Shown here one piece after another: positions 20,154 through 33,992 of a DNA stretch of 64,000 bases. The DNA is from Oehlia diaphana (lineage: Eukaryota > Glomeromycota > Glomeromycetes > Glomerales > Glomeraceae). Position 1 is the stretch's first letter, and the number at the start of each line of letters is the position of its first letter. Where the stretch lies: NCBI GenBank assembly GCA_003833135.1, contig QZLH01000195.1, forward strand, positions 20,302 through 84,301. The letters are read 5' to 3'. The position numbers were made by a program, and so were the translations under genes. The notes beneath the pieces were generated by a model. That model was not told where the DNA came from and did not search any database. It worked only from the letters and a program-made list of their open reading frames with translations.

Positions 20154-21275
20154 GTAAGTAATTAATTAAGGTAAGTGATGGTAATAAATAATAAGCATTA
20201 GAAAAAATGTATAATAATTTAATATTTCAATAATTTAATATTTTGTTAATATTAGTATTTTAAGCGAGGATTTTAATATTTAGATATATTATAGACTTGA
20301 TTTCTCTTTTTTTTCCTTCAATAGATTAATTTATTTATTTTTGTACAAAATTATAGAACACAATTTATTTGTATTATATAATTTTATTTTTAATGTAAAT
20401 AAAAAGAATTGTAGATATACATATATAACATAATATATAACTTTATATTAATTAATTAATTTATAAATAGATGATGCAGAATTATGCAAACAAACAAATA
20501 ATGAAAAACGTGTTCAATGTTTTTTTTATCTGGTAATGAATAACTTGCATTAACTTAAAAATTTTTATTAATTTTTTTCTAATAGAGCGCATGGTACAAT
20601 TATATGTACTGTATGAATGGTAGGTCGTGGGGAAGGAGGGAAAAATTTTTTTTCATACATACCAAAAATATATAATCCCGATTGCATCAAAAATTACAAT
20701 TATATGTGACTTTGTGTAAAGTAAATTTATTTATTTATTTTTTTCATTTTTAGGATAACAAAAATATTTTTTTTTTCTTTATTAATAATTCAATGAGATG
20801 ATGATATGAAATATATGTTATACTATTACTATTGTAATGATAATATTAATATATTAATATAATACAGAAAAAAACCAAAAAAATATAATACATTCAAGAA
20901 ATATATAATTATAATTTTTTTTTTTATTATTACTTTTTTTCTTTAATCCCAAAAAATATATACTAATATATATTATATATATTATATATATATTATTATT
21001 ATTTTTTTGTTAGAAAGTTTAGTTTTATATATAATGATATACATCCTTTTTTTTTTTAGATGAATTTTTTTTTTTTTATAAAAAAAAAAAAAAAATTAAA
21101 AAATAAAAATAACCAAAATAACCATAAAATAGCCATAACCAAACGTAATAATAATAATACACTAAGATATTGATTTCTCCTCCTTTTCACATCTCACAAC
21201 ATTCACAACATTCGTTTAATTATCCGCTCTATTAGGGTGTTTACTGTGTATTCGATTAACCATTTTTTTTTTTTT
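20154..21275. other. Convergent intergenic region, PIG-P to SUN
   Basis: No gene. Very AT-rich, with ATATAT and T/A homopolymer runs (for example 20974-21000 and 21045-21100). It must hold the 3' ends of two convergent genes. No distinct terminator can be assigned. Confidence 0.5.
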
Positions 21276-22991
21276 TCATTTTATTTTAGGACCAGAGGCA
21301 GATACAGTAGGTAAAGCAGGATCACCATGTACTCTGAAACGGTAAAGACAAGTATATTCAGGTTTACCCCAATTACTAATTATTTTCATGATGATAGCTC
21401 TTATAGGTTTGTTATACTTTAGAATATGGTCTGGTACTTCAAAAGTTTGTATGGGTAAACCATTAATATCATAAGTAAATTTACCCAAAAATAAATGACG
21501 AGGGGAGCTACCCAAATGTAATTCGCCATTAGTATCAATTTCTAAATGATTCAAATGACTTAATCCATCATCATATTGATCATCATCTCTTCTTCCACAT
21601 GTATCTTCAGTTGATTCCATTCGTGGGCTGAAATCTACGCCGAAATCCTCATCATTATCATCATTTTTACTTACAGTCCCATCATCAATGATTCCCCACA
21701 CTTCAAAATCTTTTGGTGCAGATAATACATCATCTGTAGCAATGTCTTTACTAATGTGATCATAAGTAACAGCTGTAACAAAAACTTTTCTATCAAGAAA
21801 TATTGCCAATTGACCCTCTTGACCAGAAAGTGGCCAACATTGACCAACATTAGTATCATGAGAAATTGCTGTTACCGGAGGTTTACCACGAGTGATACCT
21901 TTACCGGTAACATAAGCGAGAGTTTTTTTATACCATTCATTAGGCCATTGTTCATAAGTTTTGCTAGTATATTTAGAGATAATTTTTGCACCACCTGAAT
22001 GTAAAGCGAAATCACGTCTATTAAGTTTATCCTGAGAATATTTTAGTAATTCTTCTTTAGCAACTTTACGTGCTTCATTACGTATTAATTCCACCGCTTT
22101 TTCATCTCTCGTAGAACCAAACTTTCTAATTGAAGTTTCTTCATCTCTGGAAGAACCTCTCCTTCTAACTGGACTTTTTTTACTATCTGATGATACAATA
22201 TTTTTAATTTCGTCCCTTATTAAAGCACGTAAAGGTTCATTCGATATTGAAGATAAATGTAAATGTTTACTATTCTCAGAATCCATATAATTTTTAACTT
22301 CAGCTATAATCATTTGTTTAAAATCTTCCAAGGTGACTACAATACTATCATTCACATCTTTTTTTTTTTCACCGATCGGTTGAATCTTATAAGTTTTACC
22401 ATCAATAGCCCAAATATATATTCTACTTGATGAAAAGTAATCCATAAAAGATTTATTTTCTTGTTCAACGTTTGAAAATGTTAATAATAATAATACAAAT
22501 AATACTACAAAAATAAGTATCCATCTATTTCTCTTATTCCCAATTAAATTATTCCAAACGAAACTGATTATACTTAAACATATGAAAGATAAACCTCTTG
22601 AATTATTATTATTATTATTATTATTATTTACGGCGACACTACGATCAGTAGGTATATTAGGAACGGATTGATTTATATCATCATTATCAATAACGTCATC
22701 AACATTATCATTATCATTATAATTATTATTATTATTAGAATTAAATATTGATGGTTGTGAACTTTCTAATTGTAAACGTCCATAGAGTTCTTCAGAAAAG
22801 GGATTTTTTTCCTGTGAATATATATCACTTGTAGGGGTAGGACGTTCTCTTAAATATGCTGTATATTTTTGAGAACCCAAAGAAATTTGAGAGCTTTGAG
22901 ATCCTTGAGAACTACCATTTCGTCTACTTCTTGATCTTTTAGGAGTTGCTGGTGGTGTCTGTGGTTCCGATGATTTACGTCTTGCCGGCAT
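21276..22991 (-). CDS. SUN-domain inner nuclear membrane protein
   Basis: Intronless, 571 residues. SUN proteins sit in the inner nuclear membrane and bind KASH proteins across the perinuclear space, forming LINC bridges between chromatin and cytoskeleton. Order seen: basic Ser/Pro-rich nucleoplasmic head (1-80), Asn/Asp-rich stretch (84-130, including a run of nine Asn), hydrophobic segment 134-150, strong membrane helix 157-172, a luminal linker with charged helical parts (about 220-330, repeating SSRDE-like and STRDE-like pieces), then the SUN domain about 336-568 (SGGAKIISKYTSKTY start, GQCWPLSGQEGQLAIFL core, YTCLYRFRVHG end). The Asp/Asn insertion at about 450-490 (DGTVSKNDDNDEDFG) enlarges the domain. 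The start ATG at 22991 is the first in frame. Sad1-like role is inferred from the domain. Confidence 0.95.
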   Translation of the reverse strand: MPARRKSSEPQTPPATPKRSRSRRNGSSQGSQSSQISLGSQKYTAYLRERPTPTSDIYSQEKNPFSEELYGRLQLESSQPSIFNSNNNNNYNDNDNVDDVIDNDDINQSVPNIPTDRSVAVNNNNNNNNNSRGLSFICLSIISFVWNNLIGNKRNRWILIFVVLFVLLLLTFSNVEQENKSFMDYFSSSRIYIWAIDGKTYKIQPIGEKKKDVNDSIVVTLEDFKQMIIAEVKNYMDSENSKHLHLSSISNEPLRALIRDEIKNIVSSDSKKSPVRRRGSSRDEETSIRKFGSTRDEKAVELIRNEARKVAKEELLKYSQDKLNRRDFALHSGGAKIISKYTSKTYEQWPNEWYKKTLAYVTGKGITRGKPPVTAISHDTNVGQCWPLSGQEGQLAIFLDRKVFVTAVTYDHISKDIATDDVLSAPKDFEVWGIIDDGTVSKNDDNDEDFGVDFSPRMESTEDTCGRRDDDQYDDGLSHLNHLEIDTNGELHLGSSPRHLFLGKFTYDINGLPIQTFEVPDHILKYNKPIRAIIMKIISNWGKPEYTCLYRFRVHGDPALPTVSASGPKIK

Positions 22992-25655
22992 ATGTTATAT
23001 AATAATATATAATATTGGTAAACGATCTTTATAAAAAACCTACAATTGTAGTAGGTTTGGTGGCAATGTAGTAGGTTACTACTGAAAAGTGTCTTATTTT
23101 TTTTTTTGAACGGAAAGAGGAGAGGGGAAAGAAGATCTTTTTTTTTTGTACAAGAAGAAAAAATTTTTTAATCGATTTATTTTACTTTTATATATATACC
23201 GTTCTTTTTTTTTTAAAATAGAAAAAAAGAAGATAAAAAAAAAGATGCCTTTTTTTATATACAGATGAATGAATGGCTGATGAATACCCTCTTCCCCTAT
23301 TAGGTTTTATATGTCTTTTTTTTTTATTAAATGGCGAACGGACACAATTGTGTACTTTATAAAAGGTTATTACTTAAACCCTTAAACCCTTCACACTAAT
23401 TACTTAACTAGGTTGTAGATTAAATCATAATTAAATAATATAAGCAGTATAATGGAGTTATTATAATAATAATAATATATAAAATATACATAGTGTAGTG
23501 CACTGTATAATTGTTTATCAGCAAATGTGCAAATGTACAAAATGTACAGCAGCATCGAGCACTTTGCAAGTACAGTAATAAAGGATGAATAGCCGAATAG
23601 ATTGAACAGAAAGAATGTTATATGATATAACTATACGTTTGTTACTTTGTTTAAATAATAGAACATTATTATTAGGGGGGGTTTGGTAATTGAACATATT
23701 TAGATGTAATGTATTTCGTACCAACTTTCTCTACATTTGCATTTCATTTATTAGATTGTTAAAACTTTGAATTTTGTAACACAATCCGCTAAAAAGAAAT
23801 TTATTTCTTTTTGGGAAAGAACAATAAGTAACTATTCTAAAAATAACAAAGAGAAAAAAAAATTTTTTCTTTTCGCGTTTTTTATTAAAGTTTACCGTAC
23901 CTTGTTTCAAACAAAAAAAAAAATAATCTAATAATTTGATTATTGATATTGTGTTTGTTATATAACATCATTGATTACACTATGATTACTTCAAAAAGAA
24001 AAATTCGGTTGATACAAAATAAAAAAAGGAAAATTATTATTATTTTTTTTTGATTAACCTTGGTTAATCGGATAATTCCCAATTCTTTTAATACTAATTG
24101 TAAAAAAAAAAAGCGCGACACTTTGTTTCACATGTTAAAGAATCGAGAATTTTTTTTCATACAATTTAAAAGAACAAAAAAAATTTCTCATATATATATT
24201 ATTACAATAGTAAAATGAGTACAATCGATACATATGCATACATTTATATATTTTTTCCTTTTTTTCATAATGATTTATTAAAGGGGAAATTGGTTTATTC
24301 CTTTTACATATTAACTTGTTCCCTTTTGATATTACTTTACACGCCGAATTTGGTATATATTTCTTTTAAAGATTATTCTCTTCTTTTCTTCCAAAAGAAA
24401 AAAAGCGAAGATATGATATGACGATTAAATTCTTATTTTGTCTTTATAGATGTAATTAGATGTAGTACTTCTGTCTCAGCCGGTTTGTGATCACGTGCAA
24501 CCAATCATTTTTAACCTGCTTTTTGCATGCAAACCATATGTATAATCACGTGATAAATGGTCAAGTGTGTAATAGAATAATAAAAGATTTTTATTGTATA
24601 AATGGCTAAATTATTCTGGTAATTTTTTTTTTTAGATTTACAAATTTATGCAATTTTTCTTATAATTTATAATTTATATTTCAGATAATTAAATCACCTC
24701 TTCTTAAAAGTTTTTAATTTTAAATAAATACTAAAAAAAGCAAAATTTTGTCAATTTTTTTAAATTTTTTTTTTTTAAAAAAAATTTTAGTTTTATATAA
24801 ATATTAAAAAATTTTAGAAATATTTATTTATAATTATATAAACATAATACTTAAATATATAGATTCCATAGTAAAATTTAGAAATTGGTAAAATTAGGAT
24901 TAAGATTAGAATTAGAATAAAGTTGCTTGTCAAAAATAAAAAGGTTATTACTAAAATAATAAAAATAATTTTAACATTTCAATATAATGAAATGATGAAA
25001 TTATTCTATTATTAAAATTAACCAAAATGCAAATATTAAAATAGAAAATAATTTTATCAATTTTAATATGATGAAATTCATTAATTTTGGCAAGCAACTT
25101 TAGATTAGAATAATTAAACTTAGAAAATATGACAAAAAATAATTATTTATTAATTGCTATAGTATTGCTACTATATAATAATAAATAATAGAACATATCT
25201 CAAACATTATTAAAAAACTTAGATCTGAATTTGTATAAACTTTATAATTAATTTCTGTTCCAAATGTATAAAGTTATATGTAGATTTTAGCATAAAATTT
25301 TGCTATCTTGGGATTTAATAATTGGAGTTTAATAATCTTTAGCTTGTTAGATTTATCTCAATGAGACGAACATTTTAATATATAATTCATTTTTTAGGTA
25401 TAATATTGATCAAGATATCGCATTTTAAAATTTTAGGATTTGAGTTATTTTAATAATGTTTAGAGTCCTAGTAGAATTCAAAAACTTTTTATATAATATT
25501 TTTTTTCTATAGAAATCTGATTTTTAGATTTTTTTTTAAATTTTCAAAATTTAATAGTAAAAAATAATTTAAAAAATTTATAAATTATTTTTAGCTTTTT
25601 TTTTCTATTTTTTTTTTCAATAAAAATACTTTTTAAATAAAAAAATCCAATTGAT
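22992..25655. other. AT-rich gene desert upstream of SUN gene
   Basis: No gene seen. Just upstream of SUN, GTAGTAGGTT occurs twice (23049 and 23070). A pair of CACGTG palindromes lies at 24491 and 24546 around a CATGCAAACCATATG word. GGTTATTACTAAAATAATA and related words suggest decayed repeats near 24960-25090. Short frames here have no domain. Confidence 0.5.
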
Positions 25656-26450
25656 CTGATTAAAGTTTTATTTAATTATAGTATTAAAAATTTATATTTA
25701 TATTATTAAATCATTAAATGTAGTTATTAATAAAAATCTTGTAGATATTATAACAAATTTATATTTATATTATTAATATGATTATTAATAAGCACTGACC
25801 AGTCATACTATAAAGTTAAAAAATAGAAAATCTTGCAAATATTAAAAAGATTTATATTTAATTATTGATAAAAATTTTGCAAATACCAAAAAAAGATTTA
25901 TATTTATATTATTAAATGTAATTATTAATGAAAATCTTGTAAATACCAAAAAAATTTTATATTTATGTAATTATTAATAAAAATTTTGCAGATACTAAAA
26001 AAGGTTTATATTTATTAAATATAATTAACGAAAATCTTGCAAATATCAAAAAAGATTTGTATTATTAGGTGTAATTATTAATGAAAATCTTACAAATACA
26101 GTACCAAAAAAATTTTATATTTATATAATTATTAATAAAAATCTTATAGATATCAAAAAAATTTATATTTTAATTTTAAATGTAATTAATGAAAATCTTG
26201 CAAATATCAAAAACTTTATATTTATATTAATTAACGATTTATATTAATTAATGAAAATCTTACAAATATTAAAGAAAAATTTATATTTAAATTAAATGTA
26301 ATTATTAATGAAAATCTTGCAAATATTAAAGAAAGATTTATATTTATATTAAATGTAATTATTAATGAAAATCTTGCAGATATTAAAGAAAGATTTATAT
26401 TTATATTATTAAATGTAATTATTAATGAAAATCTTGTAAATTAATGGCAA
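25656..26450. repeat. AT-rich minisatellite with 50-65 bp imperfect unit
   Basis: About a dozen degenerate units share TGTAATTATTAATGAAAATC, then TTGCAAATA, then an A-run and GATTTATATTTATATTA. The last four units (26230-26440) are the most alike, so the array probably grew at that end. No coding potential. Confidence 0.8.
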
Positions 26451-26695
26451 ATTATTTTAAATCTATTTTTTTATATTTTATATTTATAAAAATTAAATTA
26501 AAACTATTACTTAATATTTTTTTAATATAAATTTATTTATTTATCTTTTTAGTTAAAAAATAATTTATAATTTTATTAAATATAGCAATAAAAATATTAA
26601 AATATCATCTGAACTATTTTGCAATATTTTAATACTTTTAATAATTTGTATTCTATATATCAAAATATAATAAAAAAATTGACAATCAACAATAT

Positions 26696-26800
26696 ATTTA
26701 AATTAGGTTAGGTAAGCTTTAGGTTAGGTAAGTATTACTTTAGGTTATATTAGGTGAGTGTTAATTTGATAAGTTGAATTAGGTTAAGTGCTCAAGTTAG
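26696..26800. repeat. TTAGG-like short repeats
   Basis: Loose tandem of TTAGGTTAGGTAAG, TTTAGGTTAGGTAAG, TTTAGGTTATATTAGG and TTAGGTTAAG. It resembles a degenerate interstitial telomere-type sequence but not a clean TTAGGG array. Confidence 0.45.
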
Positions 26801-27831
26801 GATAGACGGATTATATAATAAGTAAATTTCATATAAATAATAATTCAGTCACTAAAGTAATACATGCTTTATAAAACGTTAGTATATTATTTTGATTATA
26901 TTATCCATTTTAAGGAAATTTCTAGATAATGATTGACAAAATTGTATTAATTTTCAATGCAATTGTAATTGTTTAAAATTAAATGAAAAACAAATTATTT
27001 GAATGAAAATAAATTATTTATTTATTCTCAATTAAAGTAATATTTGCTTCGGGAAATCCATTCAAAAAAAAAAAAAAAAAAAAACTCTTAATACTGCTCA
27101 ATAAAGGTGTAAGACTGTAAGTAATTTAATGTTTGATTAACTTTTGTTTTCGTTTTATTTTACCTGAAAATAATTTAAATAATAATAATAAAATACACGA
27201 ATATTACACGAATATTTTATTCACCGCTCCCACTTCAACGTTCTCGTATATATTTTTTTTTCAAAGGCTATATATATTCCTAATCCAATTAACTAGTAAA
27301 CGAAAAAAAAAATTGTTATAGCCTCTCTTTTTTTAATAACCTAAACCCACCAAAGATAATTCGATCTTTCATTAAACCCACCATTTCATCTCAAGATATA
27401 ATTAATAATAAAATAAAAACTATACAAAAAAAAGTGTTCATATAATAATCATCTGAATTTTGATTTTTTTTTTTTTTTTTTTTTTTTTTGTAATGTTGTT
27501 TTTTAAATCATAATGATATGATAAAAAAATATGCAAATAAAAATATAATCTTCATAAATAAATAAATAACGACTAAAATATATAAAGAATATATTCTTTT
27601 CATATCCGGCCAGCGAGAAATAAATAATAAATAATAAATAAGTAATAATAATAATATATATATATATATAAGATAATTAATTAAATTAAAAGACTAATAA
27701 TAATCACTTATACAACTAAATTTTTCATTCTCTATATTAATTTTTTTTTATTACAATAAAATGTCCAATTTCATACCCAAAAATTTTTATAAAAAAACAA
27801 TATTTTACCCAGAGAAAACCGAGAAATTTAA
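26801..27831. other. AT-rich spacer at 3' end of the next gene
   Basis: Contains A20 near 27067 and T24 near 27465, both likely to be length-variable. Nothing else is supported. Confidence 0.45.
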
Positions 27832-29837
27832 CTATGAACTATCCTGACTATTCTTTCTTGATGTACTTGTTGATGTTGAAGCTGAATTTGAATTTGGTGT
27901 GCTGATGTTTAATTTAGCTGATACAGCTGCTGCCAAGTCAAGATTTCCATTTCCATTGGCTGAATTCCTTGTCGCTTGTTGAAGTAGTTGCATTTGTGAA
28001 TTTGAAAAAACATCCTGCATATACATACTTGCTACTCTTGACATAGGATATTGTTTATAAGAACCTGTTGATATAAGTTCTTCCATGGCTTTTTCACAAA
28101 ATATTTCAAGAATTCGCTCAAGCTATATATTCGTGGAAAGAAAAAGTAAGTAATATGAAAATACGAAATATAAAAAAAAAGGAATTGCAAATATTAAATA
28201 TTAAGATATCTTACTTGAGCTCTTCCAATATTTGTTAATTTGACAATCTCTGTTGGATTAAATTCGTCAAATTTGATTTCAAATCTAAATTTGGCGGCTC
28301 TAAAAATAAATATATAACATATATATTTTTTTAATATACAATTATCGGCGTATCAAAAATTTTAAGCAAAAAAAAAAAAAAATTCAAAAGATATTTACGC
28401 TGCAAAGAATTTCAAATTTTCAGTAGCACGATAAGTTCTTGATGTATCCTCATGTATTTTATCAATGAATCCAAATGGTCGTTTTGATCGTCTTACTATC
28501 GTATTATAAATAATACATAATAATTTACCGTCTCTGTTTTGAAGAAAGAAAATAATTTAAATAAAAAAATGGTAATGACTTTTTAAATAAAAAAGTGTTA
28601 AAATAATACTCACGCTAATGAAGCCAAGAATTCGGTTTTATCGACACTAGGATCTGGTAAAGGAGTGTAATCAGGTAATTGTTTTGATTTTGAAGGACGA
28701 TGAGCTTCCAAGAAAGCATGATATCTGGTTATAACAACATCACCAAATACATCAGGGTTTACCCAATCATTATTTGGATGACCAGGTGATAATGGAGGAG
28801 TAATGGCAGCGACTCCTTGCTTCAAATCTTCCTCTGAACTTACTGATGAAGGTCTTAAATAAGAAGTATTTGGAGGATATAAATCTGTATCATCAAATAA
28901 TAAACATTCCTCAACCACTTCTAAATATTTCGTTAAAATATTACGTTGTCGATCTAAAGAATGAAAATTTGATTCTTTATATAAATGACCATCTTCACTA
29001 CTACTATCATCTTCATCTCTGTGAGATTCTTCTAAATTACTAATCATTTCTAATACTTCTAAAGTAGTAGCACGGATTCTTGATAATGATTCAGCTGATA
29101 AATCTTCTTTAAACATTGAATAATTTTTAACTGATTGTACAGCTTTTGTAGTGGTCTCGATAGCTGATAATATATCAACAGATACTGGATTTGCTTCAGC
29201 TTTAACTTCACCAGTTACCATACACCAAGCATCTATCATGGCTTGAATATCTGCATGACATGTAGCAAGTAATACATCAGGATCCGTTTCCACATCTAAT
29301 TTTGAAGTGAGATATGCTGGAAGTGGTGGTGGTGAAGGTGGAAGTGGAGTTGGAGGGAAATCTTCATCAGGTTCCTCTGTTACTTCTAATAAATCAGTAA
29401 CATTCGTATTTATACTAAGCTTCAATTTCTTTTCAGCTTCCTCTCTGATTAACATAATTAATTAGATATAAATAAATCAAAATAAATGAAAACTCAATAT
29501 ATAAAAAGAAATGGAATACTTACAAATGCTTTGGTTTTTTTGGTTTTATAATTATACCACGTTTAGCGTAAAAATGTTGTAAATGAGTGATAGAACCCAA
29601 AGCAAGTACACTTTGTCTCTTCTTTGCACTTTTAGCAAATTCTCTTGGTTTTGAGGGCTTTTTGTAACCACGTTTCCCAGGAGAACCGGGAGACGGCATT
29701 GTGAAACCTCTAGAGACAGGTCTTGGGTCGTATTCAGTATTTATGGTACCATTAAAAGGACTTGTGGTATATAATACAGGAATGGATTGGTGACGAGGTG
29801 GTGTACTTTTTGGTAAATCGACCACTGGGGAACCCAT
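27832..29837 (-). CDS. Conserved-looking fungal protein of unknown function, five exons
   Basis: I join 29837-29524, 29444-28614, 28533-28399, 28299-28215 and 28122-27832 (four GT-AG introns of 79, 80, 99 and 92 nt; phases 2, 2, 2, 0), giving 551 residues. The start ATG at 29837 begins MGSPVVDLPKST. An open upstream stretch of Lys/Glu codons is probably untranslated. Composition: basic Pro/Ser-rich head (1-105), a Pro cluster (TPLPPSPPPLP) near residue 140, a mainly helical acidic middle (TCHADIQAMIDAWC and following), then a compact block FGFIDKIHEDTSRTYRATEN followed by LKFFAAAAKFRFEIKF, and a Ser/Thr/Asn-rich tail. No signal peptide or membrane helix. I do not recognise a named family. The clean splicing and codon pattern argue that it is a real, conserved single-copy gene. 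Confidence 0.8.
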
Positions 29838-32800
29838 GGTTAACTGTGTATATGTGAATATTTGAAAGTTATTTTTATTTTTATTTTCTCTTTTTTTTTT
29901 TTTTTCTTTTTCTTTTTTTTCTTTTTTAGTCGTTAAAAAATAACTTTTATTATAGAAAAATAAAAGTTTTTTGAAACCGTATAATAGAACCAAACAATTT
30001 AAATTTTGATATTTGATAATATACTTTTATTGAAACTTTTTTTTTAAAAAAAAGAATATTTGTTTCAAAATTTGTTTGAATATTCACAATTAGGATAAAT
30101 CGGTAAATCGGGAAGTAATGAATGATATAAATAGTAGGAGATATACGTTGTTGATGTTTATTATGCGCGGTTTTAGGGGGGAGGGGAGAAAAAATGGAAA
30201 GTTATGGAAAGATTTGATGAATGTGAATATTTTTTCGTGAAAAGATATAAGATAAAATATAAAAGGAATGAAAGAGATAGAAGAGATAGAGAGAGAAAGT
30301 ATGAATGAAAGGAAAATGAAACGGAAGAAATAAAGGAATGTAAAAATTAAAAACAAATTTAAAACGATTAATAAAAAATTAATTAAAAAAATAGGTCATT
30401 CAGGCTTAAATAAAAAATATTAAAAAATATTATTACCTTTTCGTGTATAATTAGTAGTTTATAATTTGTAAGTTGCAGATAATTTGTACGAATAATAATG
30501 CGTCTTTGATAGATTTGTTTGTTAAAGTAGTCTCGAGTGGATTTAAGTGGTACAATTTTCTTTTTAAAATATTAATACATGTGTTTTTTATTGTGTTTAG
30601 TTTATAATTTGGTCTTTATATATATATATATATAATAGAAAGATGAAACGTTTTAATAAGCACGATTTGCAGGTTTGAAAAAAAAAATTATATATATGTG
30701 TAAAAAAAAAATCCAAAAAAAAAAAAATTTTTTTTTTCGAAAAAAATTTTGGAGCAAAAGAAGAGAGCACGGTCATTTTATATATAGTCATAAACATAAT
30801 GGGGATTTCCGCTGATAAATCTTAATACATCACGTGGAATCTAAAAAGCCAACTTTACTGTAAGTTTATTAAACGTGGAATCATATAAATTGTAGTTCTA
30901 TTTTCGGACTATTTTCCGAAAATTTTCTTTTCAAAGCCACTTCACTTCCATTTTTATCAGAAGTGTTTACTATTAAAATACTGTACAATTTAAAATTAAA
31001 TCAAATGAACGTTGAAGTTCTGAATCGAATTTGCTCCTAATGCACCTTTGGTTTTGCAACAGACTAATTAACAAACAATACATTTCGTGATGAAAATTTC
31101 GCAGGATCTAAAAAGAATAAGGTAATTTAACCATTATTGGTTACTTCACTCTACGAATAATAGATTGAACCTTAAAAAAATATTGTCATAGTTATTTGTT
31201 TTTGGCTTTTAACAAAACAGGACCATTGTTTCCTTTGAATGAACGACCATTTATATTTTATCTTTCTTATCTTTCTTCTTTGCCTTGTTAAGAGAGAGAG
31301 ATTTTTTGTTATTATTTAATATTCTTTTCTCATTCTCTATTGCGAATAATATTGTATATTCATTTTCTTCAATGTACAGCTTTATTTAGTAAATACAATA
31401 ATGCCAGCCACATAATTCCTTCTTTAATTAAGATCTACTTTGATATATTCACATGTTATCGATTGTTGTAATGAACATTGATGGATATATTATTATTAAT
31501 GATTTTAGTATCGGTTACGGGAATATCTTAAAAAAGAATATGATTCTTTACTATATTGTGACCGGATTATCCATTTGAAATTTTCGGCCTTTACTTTTTT
31601 TAAAAAAAAAATATTATATATTTTGATTTGATTCCGCAGTAGCTTATTTGTATTACACTTGAAAAATATACTTAACCAATAACGATTTTTTTTAAAATAA
31701 TCGGTCTTCGTTCTAACGATATTAATATTAATGTAAGACGACATTTTCTTTCATCATACCCTTTTTACTTGAATTGTTATCCATTAGTCTGAAATAAATA
31801 ATAATATCATTATTTTTGTGGATGATGATCAAATTGCATATTTTAACAAGTATTTACCATATTTACCATATTTAATATTTCTAGCTTTTTCTAGCGGTTG
31901 AATGAATTCTCCCTTTATATTATTATTATTATTTACAAAAAAAAAAGTTTTGAAAAAAAAAGGGATAAATAAATAATAAATAAATTAGTTGTTGTTGTTG
32001 TTTCTTTTTTTTTCATGAGTAACGTAGGAATTTATCTAGAAAAATTTGTTTGCTTATTAAATTTTTTTTTTTTTTTTTTCTCATGATCATGGGTTATATA
32101 TGCATTAAATTTAAATATTGTTTGTATTTTTGGTATATATTATTTTGTATATATTTTGTACAAGTCCACGCGGTAATTTTTCTACAATTAATTAAATTGT
32201 TAACCAAGAACAAAACAAAAAAATTTGTAGCGCAGTTAATGTTGTTTAATGTTGGAAAATTTCCGGCTGATCATAAAAAAAGTAATACCGGTTTACCGTT
32301 TTTACGCAATATCATACTACAGCATTGCATTTTTTTCGCCAATTTCACGTGATTAAATTAGGGTCACAAAAAAAAAAAACGCCAATTTATACACACTCTT
32401 AAACGTGTAACATAAACATGAATGTCTAAAGCTGCAAACAGGTACCGTAGAACAGAATAAAACCGCCAATTTCTCTTCTCTTGTTCGAATACTAAATAGA
32501 ACTGCATTATGGAGCGAACACTTGGGGAGTTTTATATTTAAATAGCCGACGCTTTTTATTACGAATTTACGATTAAAAAATTTAGGAAAAATCTTTAAGG
32601 CACAGTGATATTGATCAGAAAAAGGATAAGGATGAAATTAGTACAAAATTTTATAGGATAACTGTCTTAGTATGATGCAGCAAAGATTTGATTTTGTGAG
32701 AAAGACAATATTGTTGAATTTGTTATCTGTTGAATCATCGTACTAGTGGTTCTAGAATAAGAACGAATAAGAGCTCTATCGATGATTTACTCTGAATTAT

Positions 32801-33216
32801 TATTACAAGAAGAAACACTACAAAAGTTACATCTTTCGTTTAAAGGTTAAACGACTATATACTTCTTACAGCGTATCCGACGTGCATGATAAATACGATA
32901 AATACCATAGATATAACCATAATTATTATTTTGAGCAAAACTAGCGTACCAGGAATGCATGCGTGATGGACCCAGAAAATGTGGATTTTACTACTCCTTC
33001 TTACTTGATATATGGAAAAAATCAGAAATATAAATGGGTATATTATCCTATTTGCTTTTGAAACCAGCGTTAAGTTTTTAATTCAGCAGAAATAATATTA
33101 TTATTTGTTTCGAATATTATTGTTAGAATAGTGTTAGGGTTTAGTGTAATGGTTTAGTGTTAGATCTTGCGTTTGGGTTAGGCATTAGTGTTGGAAGTTT
33201 TAATGTTAGGATTTAG
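29838..33216. other. Gene-poor region
   Basis: No supported gene. It holds long T/A runs (29888-29935, 30681-30740, 32056-32080), a CACGTG at about 30832 and another at 32345, and AT microsatellites. The frames at 30090, 30597, 31505 and 32050 are low-complexity and lack domains. Confidence 0.5.
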
Positions 33217-33391
33217 GTCTAGGAAATTTTTAAGGGTCACCTCTTCTATTCTTTACTGTGGGAGCGGAAGAGTTATTTGTCATCAATTATATGTAATAGT
33301 CGTCTAGGAAATTTTTCAGTGTCACCTCTTCTATCCTTTACTGTGGGATGTGGGGAGCGGGAGAGTTATTTGTCATCAATTATATTTCATA
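33217..33391. repeat. Two-copy tandem repeat of about 85 bp
   Basis: GTCTAGGAAATTTTT...GTCACCTCTTCTAT...TTTACTGTGGGA...GAGTTATTTGTCATCAATTATA occurs twice in a row (starts 33217 and 33302), the second with a 5-bp insertion. It is preceded by degenerate TTAGGGTTTAG-type words from 33128. Confidence 0.8.
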
Positions 33392-33992
33392 GTCGTCATA
33401 CCATGTCTGTACATCCCATGTAAAAATTAATAATCTTTGTTTTTATCTTATTTAACCCAACCTATCCTGCACTCCTATAAAGAGAACAAGGAAAAAGCAA
33501 GAAAAAGGGATTTTTTAAAAAGAAAGGTTAATGAAAAAGGGCGTATGTTTACTGTATTAATAAAAAATTGTTAATTTATAATAGCTTTTTTTTTTTAATA
33601 CTGTATATACATTTAACGGGATTTTATAGTGAAGTGATATTTGATTTGGGCATTTGGCCAAGTGTTTGAAATTTTTTTTTTTAAAAAAAAATTCCAATTT
33701 TAATAAATTTTATTTAACCTAATAAAATTTTCATAGGATTGATTTATCAAAATATTGATGCTATATAAATAAAGAAAATTAGTGAATTAAGAGTTTATAC
33801 TTTATAAATTAAAATTGAACCCGAAAAAATCCAATAATATTATTATTTACATATTTTTAAAATTATTTACTTTTTTTTTTTTAAAAAAAAAAAATACTCT
33901 TATTAAATTATTTACAAAAAAAAAAAGAAAAAGATTTTTAAAACAATTACATTTTTCAAATAACTATCAAAAATTATTCCTAAAAAGAAATA

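Noticed and set aside
30090..30356. 88-codon Phe/Ser/Ile-rich minus-strand frame
   Set aside because: Low-complexity composition artefact upstream of the 27832-29837 gene; could at most be part of its 5' region.
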